DNA from: Franconibacter helveticus LMG 23732
GTDB taxonomy: Bacteria; Pseudomonadota; Gammaproteobacteria; Enterobacterales; Enterobacteriaceae
Direction of reading: 5' to 3'
NCBI RefSeq assembly: GCF_000463115.2
Contig: NZ_AWFX01000024.1
Span: forward strand, 124,001 to 188,000
DNA: 64,000 nucleotides
Shown here: positions 39,386-47,908 of the stretch, piece after piece
Layout: the number at the start of each line of letters is the position of its first letter
Numbering within the stretch: the first letter of the stretch is position 1
The notes under the pieces: generated by a model
Told to the model about the DNA's origin: nothing
The model's database searches: none
What the model saw: the letters and a program-made list of their open reading frames with translations, nothing else
Program-made: the position numbers and the translations under genes

Positions 39386-40567
39386 ATGAAAGATGTGGTG
39401 ATCGTCGGGGCTGCGCGTACGCCCATCGGTTGTTTTCAGGGGGCGCTGGCCTCCCGCTCCGCGGTAGAGCTGGGCAGCCTGGTGGTAGAAGCATTGTTAT
39501 CCCGCACGGGCGTAAGCCCGCACAAGGTTGATGAAGTGATACTTGGCCAGGTGCTCACCGCAGGCGCAGGGCAGAACCCGGCCCGGCAAACGGCGATTAA
39601 AGGCGGATTGCCGAACACCGTATCCGCTATCACCATCAACGATGTCTGCGGTTCGGGGCTAAAAGCGCTCCATCTGGCGACACAAGCTATTCAGTGCGGC
39701 GAAGCCGATATCGTGATTGCCGGCGGCCAGGAAAACATGAGCCGGGCGCCGCATGTGCTTATCGACAGCCGCACCGGGGCGCGGCTTGGCAACAGCCAGC
39801 TTATCGACAGCCTGGTGCATGACGGCCTGTGGGACGCCTTTAACGATTATCACATGGGCGTTACTGCCGAAAACCTGGCGCGTGAATATGGCATCAGCCG
39901 TGAATTACAGGATGCCTGGGCGCTGGCTTCGCAGCAAAAGGCGCGCGCCGCCATCGACAGCGGGCGCTTTCGCGATGAAATCGTTCCGGTCGCCGTTGAG
40001 CGACCGCGCGGCGCGTCGATCATCGTGGATACCGATGAACAACCTCGCACCGACGCCAGCGCGGAAGGGCTTGCAAGGCTCGCGCCCGCTTTTGAAAAAA
40101 GCGGCAGCGTAACGGCGGGCAACGCCTCTTCGATTAACGATGGCGCGGCGGCGGTCATGATGATGAGCGCCAGCAAAGCGGAAGAGTTGAATCTGCCGGT
40201 AATGGCGCGCATTCGCGCTTTCGCAAGCGTTGGGGTGGACCCGGCGCTTATGGGCATTGCACCGGTTTACGCCACAAGGCGATGCCTTGAACGGGCAGGC
40301 TGGCAGCTTAACGAGCTGGATCTTATTGAAGCGAACGAGGCTTTTGCCGCCCAGGCGCTATCCGTCGGCAAAGTGCTGGAATGGGATCAGCACAAAGTTA
40401 ACGTCAACGGCGGGGCTATTGCGCTGGGCCATCCGATTGGCGCTTCCGGCTGTCGCATTCTGGTGTCGCTGGTTCATGAGATGGTAAAACGGCAGGCGCG
40501 CAAAGGACTCGCTACGCTCTGCATAGGCGGTGGTCAGGGCGTAGCGCTGGCTATCGACCGTGAGTAA
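39386..40567 (+). CDS. yqeF: Acetyl-CoA acetyltransferase (thiolase) YqeF
   Basis: Condenses two acetyl-CoA to acetoacetyl-CoA or works in reverse. The 393 residues follow E. coli YqeF throughout. Catalytic Cys is in NDVCGSGLKALH near 88, His in NVNGGAIALGHPIGASG near 348, and the second Cys in LCIGGGQGVAL near 378. GGGGAGTGTG precedes the ATG. In E. coli yqeF also lies between kduD and the glyU side, so this is a conserved anchor of the region. Confidence 0.95.
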   Translation: MKDVVIVGAARTPIGCFQGALASRSAVELGSLVVEALLSRTGVSPHKVDEVILGQVLTAGAGQNPARQTAIKGGLPNTVSAITINDVCGSGLKALHLATQAIQCGEADIVIAGGQENMSRAPHVLIDSRTGARLGNSQLIDSLVHDGLWDAFNDYHMGVTAENLAREYGISRELQDAWALASQQKARAAIDSGRFRDEIVPVAVERPRGASIIVDTDEQPRTDASAEGLARLAPAFEKSGSVTAGNASSINDGAAAVMMMSASKAEELNLPVMARIRAFASVGVDPALMGIAPVYATRRCLERAGWQLNELDLIEANEAFAAQALSVGKVLEWDQHKVNVNGGAIALGHPIGASGCRILVSLVHEMVKRQARKGLATLCIGGGQGVALAIDRE

Positions 40568-40586
40568 TAAGACCCAGGAATAAATG

Positions 40587-40612
40587 ACGCCTTCCTCGTG
40601 AAGGCGTTTTTA
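40587..40612 (+). terminator. Rho-independent terminator after yqeF
   Basis: ACGCCTTC pairs with GAAGGCGT around CTCGT, followed by a T run. Confidence 0.85.
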
Positions 40613-40966
40613 TTTGGGGGAAATAGTTATTTGATTACGCATTGATGCCTGATTACGTGCGCCGCCTGCTTCTGCTAAGTATCCGCATTACGCTTTATTT
40701 AAATAATACCGTCTCAACCAGTCACCCACTTTATTATTAGAAATGCTTTTATTTCACTCTTTTTGAAACAAAGCATCCCCTGCAAAATTAAATAAAAAAT
40801 AAAAACCAGAAACGGCTTTTTTTTGTGATCGAAAACGGTTTTGCCTGTGCTTTTACGCCTTTTTTATTGCGCGCCATCACGCGGTCTTTTTTCGTTATTT
40901 TTGAAACAACCAATTACGATCCGGATCACTTAAATAATCATTTCTTAAAAATAAAATGCAGTTCCA

Positions 40967-40988
40967 TAAAAACGAAACATCATTTTAC
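40967..40988. promoter_or_regulatory. KdgR-like box, kdgM
   Basis: Core GAAAC-ATC-ATTTT within AAAACGAAACATCATTTTAC, one mismatch from the RAAAC-N3-GTTTY pattern shared by the other boxes in this module. It is centred about 25 bp before the kdgM ATG. Confidence 0.6.
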
Positions 40989-41000
40989 TAAGGGTACTCT

Positions 41001-41681
41001 ATGTTTAAGAAAGCTCTGGGTCTGGCGGTTTTGTGTGGCGCAACCTTTACGGCGCAGGCCGTTACCGTGGATCTCCGTCATGAATATATCGACAGCGGTT
41101 CTAACGCCGACCGCGTAGCCGTGTCGCATCGTTTCGAGAATGGATTTGGCTTTGGCGTGGAAGCCAAATGGCGTTCCGGCGGCGACGAGCAGTCCCGCCC
41201 CTTTAATGAAGTGGTAGGCAGCGGCCATGAAGACAACATCAGCTGGCGCTGGAAAGCCACGGATAATATTGCCATTACGCCAGGTTTCACGCTGGAAAGC
41301 GGCGACAGCAAAACCATTTATAAGCCGAACCTTCATGTGCAGTACAGCTTCGACAATGGTATTTATCTGGCGGCGCGTTACCGTTATGAATATACCCGCG
41401 TGCCGGACGGCGCCGAGGATGACGACCGTGTAAACCGCGGCGATGCCTGGGTTGGTTTCGCGCTCGGTGAATGGCGTACTGAACTGAACTATGTCTACGC
41501 AAAAAGCGATCAGGGCTTTGCGCGTAATAATAATAAAAACTATTCCAACGAATATAATGCCAAAGTCGCTTATAAGATCGATAAAAACTGGTCGCCTTAT
41601 TTTGAAGTGGGTAACGTGGGCGTGAAAAGCACCGACGAACGCCAGACACGTTTACGCGTTGGCGTTGCTTACAGCTTCTGA
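41001..41681 (+). CDS. kdgM: Oligogalacturonate-specific outer-membrane porin KdgM
   Basis: Small beta-barrel channel admitting oligogalacturonides. The 226 residues start with a signal peptide cut near ATFTAQA/VTVDLRHEY. The barrel has alternating aromatic strands and ends with the Phe-terminated VGVAYSF needed for outer-membrane assembly. KdgM family resemblance is clear (VDLRHEYID, GRWGNRYRYE-like strands, YEVGN). It is first in the pectin-fragment module and has a KdgR-type box just upstream. Confidence 0.9.
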   Translation: MFKKALGLAVLCGATFTAQAVTVDLRHEYIDSGSNADRVAVSHRFENGFGFGVEAKWRSGGDEQSRPFNEVVGSGHEDNISWRWKATDNIAITPGFTLESGDSKTIYKPNLHVQYSFDNGIYLAARYRYEYTRVPDGAEDDDRVNRGDAWVGFALGEWRTELNYVYAKSDQGFARNNNKNYSNEYNAKVAYKIDKNWSPYFEVGNVGVKSTDERQTRLRVGVAYSF

Positions 41682-41702
41682 TAATGTTTTAACCCTCGAT
41701 TA

Positions 41703-41730
41703 AAACCCTGCTAACACTGTCAGGGTTTTT
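41703..41730 (+). terminator. Terminator after kdgM
   Basis: AAACCCTG pairs with CAGGGTTT across a 10-base loop, followed by TT. A second terminator lies at 41780. Confidence 0.75.
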
Positions 41731-41779
41731 CAGATGTGCTTTTATATTATTTCTGTTGTGCTTATCTCCGAAATGGCTG

Positions 41780-41804
41780 GCCGTCCTGTGGACGGCTTTT
41801 TTTT
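41780..41804 (+). terminator. Second terminator after kdgM
   Basis: GCCGTCC pairs with GGACGGC around TGT, followed by T8; a strong backup terminator on the plus strand. Confidence 0.85.
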
Positions 41805-41822
41805 ATTTATTATCGACAGAAA

Positions 41823-41850
41823 TAAAAAAGCCCTCTCGTACAGAGAGGGC
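41823..41850 (-). terminator. Terminator after ogl
   Basis: On the minus strand GCCCTCTC pairs with GAGAGGGC, followed by T6. It closes the ogl transcript. Confidence 0.85.
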
Positions 41851-41878
41851 AAGACCACTTACGGAGCCACTCATTGAA

Positions 41879-43054
41879 TCAGGCTTGCAGCATTTCCCGC
41901 TGCTCAGGTAATTTCGCAATATAGATGGCGGGCTTGCCGTCTTTATCTGAACTAAAAAGCACGGCGCTGTCGTCTGGTGTAAAAGAAGGATGCGGATGGG
42001 TGACCTGGCGGCTGTTGGCGAAGGTGGCCCAGGAGGTATCGTGACGCGCGACGCGATAGTAAGCCTTTTTCGCAACGTCAAAGACATAGAGGTAAGGATC
42101 GTTGTCGATGGTGTAACCGCCAGTGTCTTTTACATCCACCGGCGTGCCGGAGCCGTCGCCCACCAGCAACGTACCGTCAAAATTGCTCATCAGGTGAGAG
42201 CAGGCAGGTATCGGCATGATCTCTTCGTTAAGGTTCGTTTCCGGGTCAAAGCGATAAACGGTACGCCCCTGTTTTCCTTTCAGGTAAGAGACATAGACCA
42301 GCGCGGAACCATTCGGCACCCAGAATTCATGGGTGCAGCTTTCGCCTTCTGCATGTTCTTTCACTTTGCGTATGTTGCTGCCATCTTCGTTGACCAGCCA
42401 CATGCGCGCATCCACCAGATCGTGCGGGCCTTCATGGCAGAACGCGACAGTATTGTCGTCGAACGGGCGATAAATAGGGTGGCCGAGCCACAGCTTCTCT
42501 TCGTGGATAGTCTGGCTCGCGCCGGTTTGCAGATCCACGCGCAGCAGGCGGCAATGCGGCCCTTTATGAAAGAAATCGTGGAAGATTTTCCAGTCGCTCA
42601 GCGGCACATAATCGCTTGCGGCAATTTCAATGCCCACCAGTTTGGTGCAGTCGCTGTTGGCAACCCAGGTGCCGTAGCCCACCCACTCCGGCGGCACGCG
42701 GTAGACTTCACGTTCGGCCAGGGTTTTTAAGTTCACTTCGTAAAGGGCGCGATCGTTTTTCACATAATAGAGGAAGGCATCGTCAGGCGAGAGAAACCCG
42801 CCAAATGTGTTGTCGCCAGCGCCTTCGGTCAGTTGCACCGCTTCCGCTTTCTCCAGATTCAACAGATAGTAGTTCCAGTGCCCGTCAAATTCGCCCGCAA
42901 ACAGCAAATGGCTGCCATCGTTAAAGAAGCACTTTTGATAAAAGTAGTTACGGTGACAGGTCACTTCCGGCGGCGTTAAGCGCGTCACTTCCGCCCCCGT
43001 ATCCGGGTCACGGCTGACCTCATAATTCAGTTTAACCCGCATGCCTTTCGCCAT
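41879..43054 (-). CDS. ogl: Oligogalacturonate lyase (PL22)
   Basis: Cytosolic lyase that splits digalacturonate and unsaturated digalacturonate into monomers for the KDG route. The 391-residue protein resembles Dickeya and Yersinia Ogl, a seven-bladed propeller with Mn-binding His/Gln residues. Segments such as EVTCHRNYFYQKCFFNDG, THEFWVPNG, ACSHLMSNFDG and HPHPSFTPDDSAVLFSSD are family-like. Start at 43054 (MAKGMRVKLNYE) has GAGGAG upstream. A KdgR-type box lies 57-75 bp upstream of the ATG. Divergent from kduD. Confidence 0.93.
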   Translation of the reverse strand: MAKGMRVKLNYEVSRDPDTGAEVTRLTPPEVTCHRNYFYQKCFFNDGSHLLFAGEFDGHWNYYLLNLEKAEAVQLTEGAGDNTFGGFLSPDDAFLYYVKNDRALYEVNLKTLAEREVYRVPPEWVGYGTWVANSDCTKLVGIEIAASDYVPLSDWKIFHDFFHKGPHCRLLRVDLQTGASQTIHEEKLWLGHPIYRPFDDNTVAFCHEGPHDLVDARMWLVNEDGSNIRKVKEHAEGESCTHEFWVPNGSALVYVSYLKGKQGRTVYRFDPETNLNEEIMPIPACSHLMSNFDGTLLVGDGSGTPVDVKDTGGYTIDNDPYLYVFDVAKKAYYRVARHDTSWATFANSRQVTHPHPSFTPDDSAVLFSSDKDGKPAIYIAKLPEQREMLQA

Positions 43055-43110
43055 AGTGCGCTCCTCGGTTATCGTTCCGTAAGTTATTTTCAAAAATAGA
43101 TTAATAATTT

Positions 43111-43129
43111 ATCAAAACATCGTTTCAAC
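43111..43129. promoter_or_regulatory. KdgR-like box, ogl side
   Basis: ATCAAAACATCGTTTCAAC with core AAAAC-ATC-GTTTC, a near-perfect palindrome of the KdgR type. Confidence 0.7.
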
Positions 43130-43398
43130 TTGTGTGACTGCTGGCGCACTTTTGTTTCATAAGTCCTTTTTTCGTGCCTTTGTTTTGCCGTTGCGCGCAT
43201 TTAACCAGGCGCCAATTTGTGTTCAGGCGCGGCTTCAACATCCCGTAGTTCTTGTATTCCTCTGTTTGTGCGTTATCACATTTTATTTCCATCTTTCTGT
43301 TTATAAATGGATTTTTTTGAAATGCAATGAATGCGATTTTAACAGGATTAAGAATAAGCGTGATCGCAACATCAAATTTGGAATGAACAGGCCAAAAA

Positions 43399-43417
43399 AT
43401 TGAAACATTGTTTTAAG
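43399..43417. promoter_or_regulatory. KdgR-like box, kduD distal
   Basis: ATTGAAACATTGTTTTAAG with core GAAAC-ATT-GTTTT, the closest match in the window to the Dickeya KdgR consensus. Confidence 0.75.
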
Positions 43418-43465
43418 TATAATTGAAAACGTGTTTCGGTAGGTTTAAGATGATGCCACTGATGA

Positions 43466-43486
43466 AAACGAAACGATGTTTTGTTG
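43466..43486. promoter_or_regulatory. KdgR-like box, kduD proximal
   Basis: AAACGAAACGATGTTTTGTTG with core GAAAC-GAT-GTTTT. It lies about 130-150 bp before the kduD ATG. Confidence 0.65.
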
Positions 43487-43616
43487 ATGAGGCAGGCAAC
43501 GATAAGTCCGTGCTGCCGCTGTTTTATCCCTTGCTGTCATAAAACGGCGCGAGCTGCGGACAGCGTAATGACAGTCACGCCTGTTCGTGACAGGCTCGAT
43601 TAACAAGGAAACACAC

Positions 43617-44378
43617 ATGATTCTGGATGCATTTTCTCTTCAAGGTAAAGTCGCTGTAGTGACCGGCTGCGACACCGGTCTGGGTCAGGGCATGGCTATC
43701 GGGCTTGCCGAGGCGGGCTGCGATATCGTTGGCATTAACATTGTCGAACCTGCGGAAACCATCGAGCGCGTCACCGCGCTGGGCCGCCGTTTCCTGAGCC
43801 TGACCGCCGATCTGCGTAAAATCGACGCCATTCCTGAGCTTATTGAACGCGCGGTAGCGGAGTTCGGTCATATTGACGTGCTGGTGAATAACGCAGGCCT
43901 TATCCGCCGTGAAGATGCGATCAACTTCAGCGAGCAAGACTGGGACGACGTAATGAACCTGAACATCAAGAGCGTGTTCTTTATGTCTCAGACCGTGGCG
44001 AAACAGTTCATCGCCCAGGGTAACGGCGGCAAAATTATCAATATCGCTTCTATGCTCTCCTTCCAGGGCGGTATCCGCGTGCCTTCTTATACTGCGTCCA
44101 AAAGCGGCGTAATGGGCATTACTCGCCTGATGGCGAACGAATGGGCGAAGCACAACATTAATGTTAACGCTATCGCGCCTGGCTATATGGCCACCAATAA
44201 CACCCAACAACTGCGCGCCGACGAACAGCGCAGCGCAGAAATCCTCGATCGCATCCCGGCGGGCCGCTGGGGTCTGCCGAGCGACTTAATGGGGCCGGTT
44301 GTGTTCCTGGCGTCCAGCGCCTCTGATTACATCAACGGCTACACCGTCGCGGTAGACGGCGGCTGGCTGGCGCGTTAA
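43617..44378 (+). CDS. kduD: 2-dehydro-3-deoxy-D-gluconate 5-dehydrogenase
   Basis: NAD-dependent reductase making 2-keto-3-deoxygluconate from 2,5-diketo-3-deoxygluconate. The 253 residues are nearly collinear with E. coli KduD. The Rossmann motif TGCDTGLGQG (16-25), NNAGLI near 91, and the catalytic SYTASKSG near 155-162 are intact. ATG at 43617 follows AACAAGGAAAC; a possible earlier start adds ten non-conserved residues. In E. coli kduI follows; here it does not. Confidence 0.96.
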   Translation: MILDAFSLQGKVAVVTGCDTGLGQGMAIGLAEAGCDIVGINIVEPAETIERVTALGRRFLSLTADLRKIDAIPELIERAVAEFGHIDVLVNNAGLIRREDAINFSEQDWDDVMNLNIKSVFFMSQTVAKQFIAQGNGGKIINIASMLSFQGGIRVPSYTASKSGVMGITRLMANEWAKHNINVNAIAPGYMATNNTQQLRADEQRSAEILDRIPAGRWGLPSDLMGPVVFLASSASDYINGYTVAVDGGWLAR

Positions 44379-44393
44379 GCGTTATTCGCTGTT

Positions 44394-44422
44394 AAAAAAG
44401 CCTCCCTCGCGGAGGCTTTTTT
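44394..44422 (+). terminator. Rho-independent terminator after kduD
   Basis: GCCTCC pairs with GGAGGC around CTCGC, flanked by A6 and T6. Confidence 0.85.
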
Positions 44423-44499
44423 ATTTACAGAAGGCGGCTGGCGCTGCGCTCTGCACGCTGTAGCCTGTGGGCGGCTAAGCTCACGTTCCTTATAAAACG

Positions 44500-44530
44500 A
44501 AAAAAATACCCTGCCGCAAAGGGCAGGGTA
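44500..44530 (-). terminator. Terminator after togB
   Basis: On the minus strand TACCCTGCC pairs with GGCAGGGTA and is followed by a T6 run. It ends the togMNAB transcript. Confidence 0.85.
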
Positions 44531-44550
44531 TCAGCAGGCGAATAACAGAC

Positions 44551-45840
44551 TTAGCGTGCGGCGCGACGCAAAATACGCTCCGCCTGGCGCTGGAACTCAG
44601 CGGCGGTCTCTTCCACCGATTTCTGACCGTAGTCGATGTACTGCAACGCGGTGCCGAACTGCGAAACGATCTGCGGGTCGTCAAAATAAGGCGAAACGGC
44701 AAGCGTCGTCGGCAGCGACTGCGCAAGCTTCAGCCCGGCGACGGAGGGATCTTCATCTTTAATCACGCCCTCTTTCGTCAGTTGTTCCGCCGCCGCTTTG
44801 CTCAGCGGCACGCCGCGCTCAAGGCCCAGCGCCGCCACACCTTCTTTGCTGTTCAGCAGAAAGTTAATCAGCTGCGCTGCCTCTTTCGGATGCTTAGTGG
44901 ATTTGCCGATAGAGAGCATCTGCGCCGGTTTGAAGAACAGCCCGGCGTCTTTCGCTTCCGGCAGCATCGGGTAGGCGCCTGGTTCAAGCTTCGCCGGCGG
45001 CTTCAGGTTGTCGGAATACTTGGTAATGGTGGAGTTCCACATGTAGGTGCCCGCCCATTCGCCCTGGATCCACGGCTTCATTTCATACATGTTGCTCTTG
45101 CCGAATGAGGCGTAATATTTGGTGTCCGGCATCACGTGGCTGTCGATGAGCTTTTTGTACATGCCGAAGAATTCCACCCACTGCTCTTTGCTGTAGGCGA
45201 ACTTTTTGGTTTTCTCATCAATGGCCGCCAGGTTGTATTTCTGCACCATATAAGAGTTAAGCAGCGCCAGCACATCCTGATGTTCCAGCACGACCGGGTA
45301 GTATTGCTTACCGAGCTTGCTTTCAAACGCTTTGCCAGCCGCCATTAACTCATCCCAGGTTTTCGGGTATTCCACGCCCGCTTTTTTCCAGGTTTCGTTG
45401 TTGTAATAGAAGACGCGGGCGGTAACGGAAATCGGAATACCGTTGAGCTTGCCGTTAACGGTGGTGGATTGCAGCTCTTTGGCGTCAAACTGGCTAAGGT
45501 CAATAACATCTTTAACCTGGTTAAGGTCGTAAAAACCGTCGCCGTTTTTCGAGAAAATCGGCAGCCAGTTCCAGTTGGTCTGCATCACATCCGGCTCGGT
45601 GCCGCCTGCTATCTGAGTAGTGAGGCGGGAGAGGTGGCCGTCCCAGCCGGTGTATTCCGGCTTCACGCTAATTTCCGGATGCTGCTTATGAAATTCTTCC
45701 AGCGCCTTTAACGTGACCTGGTGACGGCCGTTGCCGCCCCACCAGGACATACGCAGGTCGACGTTTTCCGCCGCCAGCGAAGGAAACGCGCAGAGGGTGA
45801 GGGTAGAGGTAATCGCTGCGCCCAGTAGTAATTTTTTCAT
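44551..45840 (-). CDS. togB: Oligogalacturonide ABC transporter, substrate-binding protein TogB
   Basis: Periplasmic cluster B-type (SBP_bac_1) binding protein. Start at 45840 (MKKLLLGAAITSTL) gives a 429-residue precursor with a signal peptide cut near PSLAAEN. MSWWGGNGRHQVTLKALEEFHKQHPEI begins the mature domain. GGTEPDVMQTNW is the typical ligand-cleft motif. It is the last gene of the togM-togN-togA-togB order known from Dickeya, 13 bp after togA. Assignment to oligogalacturonides rests on that order and on the flanking kdgM/ogl/kdgF genes. Confidence 0.9.
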   Translation of the reverse strand: MKKLLLGAAITSTLTLCAFPSLAAENVDLRMSWWGGNGRHQVTLKALEEFHKQHPEISVKPEYTGWDGHLSRLTTQIAGGTEPDVMQTNWNWLPIFSKNGDGFYDLNQVKDVIDLSQFDAKELQSTTVNGKLNGIPISVTARVFYYNNETWKKAGVEYPKTWDELMAAGKAFESKLGKQYYPVVLEHQDVLALLNSYMVQKYNLAAIDEKTKKFAYSKEQWVEFFGMYKKLIDSHVMPDTKYYASFGKSNMYEMKPWIQGEWAGTYMWNSTITKYSDNLKPPAKLEPGAYPMLPEAKDAGLFFKPAQMLSIGKSTKHPKEAAQLINFLLNSKEGVAALGLERGVPLSKAAAEQLTKEGVIKDEDPSVAGLKLAQSLPTTLAVSPYFDDPQIVSQFGTALQYIDYGQKSVEETAAEFQRQAERILRRAAR

Positions 45841-45853
45841 TATGGGACTCCTG

Positions 45854-46981
45854 TCAGAGAGAGAGGTTCTGTTCTGTTTTTGCGTCAAAAATATGACATT
45901 TATTCATGTCGAACTTGAAGTACACCTTGCGATTAAGCCCTTTTTCAATCATGGGCTTAGCTTCATCGGAAGGAATGCGGCAGGTGAGTTCGAAGTCCGC
46001 CACTTTCAGGTAGACGAAAAACTCATGCCCCATATTCTCTACGCGCACCAGTTCGCCGGTGCCGCATGCTTCGGCATAGGGCGTATCGGAGACAGAGACA
46101 TACTCCGGACGCACGCCGAAAAAGACATTCTGACCCGCATAACCGGCCAGCTTTTCCTGCTGGCGTTCGGTCAGCGCCAGCGTATCGCCGCCTACCGTTA
46201 CAAACAGGCGTCCCGCTTGTTCCACCACTTTGCCAGGCTTGATGTTCATTTCCGGCGCGCCGATAAAGCCCGCCACGAACATGTTTTTCGGGAAGTGGTA
46301 AAGGTTATCTGGCGTATCCACCTGCATGATATGGCCAAGCTTCATCACGCAAATGCGGTCGCCCATGGTCATCGCTTCGGTCTGGTCGTGGGTAACGTAA
46401 ACCGTGGTGGCAGGCTTGCCGCTCTGCTTCAACTGCTTGTGCAGGTCGGAAATACGGATGCGCATGGAGGCGCGCAGCTTGGCGTCAAGGTTGGAAAGCG
46501 GCTCGTCAAACAGGAAGACATCCGGTTTTTTTACAATGGCGCGGCCCACCGCCACACGCTGCGCCTGGCCGCCGGAAAGCTGGCGCGGCAGACGGTCGAG
46601 CAGTTCATCCAGCTCCAGGATTTTCGCCGCTTCGTCCACCTGGCGGGCGATTTGATCTTTCGGCAGCTTGCTGAGCTTCAAGCCGAAGGCGAGGTTCTCG
46701 CGCACCGTCATGTGCGGATAAAGCGCGTAGTTCTGAAACACCATCGCGATGCCGCGCTCTTTCGGCGCCAGGTTATTCACCACTTTTTCGCCGATTTTCA
46801 CTTCACCGCCGCTGATGGTTTCAAGCCCGGCGAGCATGCGAAGCGTCGTGGATTTAGCGCAGCCCGAAGGGCCGACAATGACCATGAACTCGCCGTCCGC
46901 TATCTTCAGGTCGATACCATGAACCGCTTTAAAGCCGTTGGAATAGACTTTTTCTAACTTATTAAAAATAACCTCAGCCAT
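45854..46981 (-). CDS. togA: Oligogalacturonide ABC transporter, ATP-binding protein TogA
   Basis: MalK/UgpC-type ATPase of 375 residues. The signature LSGGQAQRVAVGRAI (near 135), Walker B DVFLFDEPLSNLDAKLR and switch His in YVTHDQTEAM are present, with a C-terminal TOBE domain from about 240. The Walker A loop reads GPSGCAKSTT. The usual Gly before Lys is Ala, an uncommon change in this otherwise canonical motif. It sits 12 bp after togN. Confidence 0.92.
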   Translation of the reverse strand: MAEVIFNKLEKVYSNGFKAVHGIDLKIADGEFMVIVGPSGCAKSTTLRMLAGLETISGGEVKIGEKVVNNLAPKERGIAMVFQNYALYPHMTVRENLAFGLKLSKLPKDQIARQVDEAAKILELDELLDRLPRQLSGGQAQRVAVGRAIVKKPDVFLFDEPLSNLDAKLRASMRIRISDLHKQLKQSGKPATTVYVTHDQTEAMTMGDRICVMKLGHIMQVDTPDNLYHFPKNMFVAGFIGAPEMNIKPGKVVEQAGRLFVTVGGDTLALTERQQEKLAGYAGQNVFFGVRPEYVSVSDTPYAEACGTGELVRVENMGHEFFVYLKVADFELTCRIPSDEAKPMIEKGLNRKVYFKFDMNKCHIFDAKTEQNLSL

Positions 46982-46993
46982 GATATTCCCTCG

Positions 46994-47908
46994 TTAACCT
47001 TTAATTCCGCTGCTGGCCACGCCCTGCACGAAGTAGCGCTGGGCCAGGAAGAAGACGATGATGGACGGCAGAATGGAGATGCTCGCCATTGCCAGAATTT
47101 CGTTCCACGGCGCCCCTTCGGTGACGTCGATAGACATTTTGAGCGCCAGCGCGATGGGGTACTTATCGACGCTATAGACATAAATCAGCGGCCCAATGAA
47201 GTCGTTCATCGACCACATAAACTGGAACAACGCCACCGAGATCATTGCCGGTTTAAGGATGGGCACCACCACATACCAGAGCACCTGGAAAGAGTTGCAG
47301 CCGTCTATTTGCGCCGCTTCTTCCATGTCGCGAGGCACGCCGCGCAGGAACTGAATCAGCATAAAGACGAAGAACCCCTGGGTGGCGAAAGCCACTGGCA
47401 GCCAGAGCGGCAGGTAGCTATTCAGCATGCCCATCTCGCGGAACATCAGGTACTGCGGGATAAGCAGCACGGTGCTTGGCAGCAGCATGGTGGCGATAAG
47501 CGTGGCAAACCAAAACTTCTTCCAGGGGATCTCAAAGCGGGCAAAGCCGTACGCCACGATGGTGGAGGAGATAACCGTCAGCAAGACTTTTGGAATGACA
47601 TACTTAAAGGTGTTCAGCATGTAATGGCCGAAGTTGTACTCCGTGCCGGTTTTCCAGCCGTTGATAAAGCCATCCCAGGTCGCGTGGGTCGGCCACAGGC
47701 CCAGCGTGGTGAAAATCTCATGGTTTGGCTTGAAAGAGGCCGAAAACATCCACGCCAGCGGATAGAGCATCAGCAGACCGACAAACAGCAAAATAACGTA
47801 GCGTACTGCGCGGCTTATTTTCTCCCGGCGCAGCGTGCGCGCCACTTCGCGCTCGGCGTTGCTTGCTTCAGGCCGTGAAGAGAGTTGTTCCTGTTGAATG
47901 TCAGCCAT
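46994..47908 (-). CDS. togN: Oligogalacturonide ABC transporter permease TogN
   Basis: MalG-type inner-membrane permease of 304 residues with six predicted helices. The EAA loop MEEAAQIDGCNSFQVLWYVVVP (near 200-221) docks the ATPase. A long hydrophilic N-terminus (about 35 residues, rich in Glu and Arg) precedes TM1. Its start overlaps the end of togM by 8 bases. Confidence 0.92.
   Translation of the reverse strand: MADIQQEQLSSRPEASNAEREVARTLRREKISRAVRYVILLFVGLLMLYPLAWMFSASFKPNHEIFTTLGLWPTHATWDGFINGWKTGTEYNFGHYMLNTFKYVIPKVLLTVISSTIVAYGFARFEIPWKKFWFATLIATMLLPSTVLLIPQYLMFREMGMLNSYLPLWLPVAFATQGFFVFMLIQFLRGVPRDMEEAAQIDGCNSFQVLWYVVVPILKPAMISVALFQFMWSMNDFIGPLIYVYSVDKYPIALALKMSIDVTEGAPWNEILAMASISILPSIIVFFLAQRYFVQGVASSGIKG

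Larger units (their letters stand above)
40568..41000 (+). promoter_or_regulatory. Regulatory region upstream of kdgM
   Basis: This 433 bp AT-rich region holds the yqeF terminator at 40587-40612 and a KdgR-like box at 40967-40988. Other elements are a TGTGA half-site of CRP type at 40824 and two TTTTTGAAACAA half-boxes near 40760 and 40900. No coding sequence is evident. AAGGGTA is the kdgM ribosome binding site. Confidence 0.6.
43055..43616. promoter_or_regulatory. Divergent ogl/kduD regulatory region with KdgR-like boxes
   Basis: This 562 bp AT-rich region has KdgR-type palindromes at 43111-43129, 43399-43417 and 43466-43486, plus a weaker GAAAAC-GTGTTTC at 43425-43437. A TGTGA-N6-GCGCA element near 43133 may be a weak CRP site. 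The 89-codon open frame at 43134-43403 has no recognisable similarity and I do not call it. Confidence 0.65.

Noticed and set aside
35897..41000. Attachment-site repeat of the glyU 3' end
   Set aside because: I looked for GGTTCGATTCC-type repeats downstream and found none by eye.
43134..43403. 89-codon open frame between ogl and kduD
   Set aside because: No recognisable similarity, no good ribosome binding site, and it lies between operator-like sites in AT-rich regulatory DNA.
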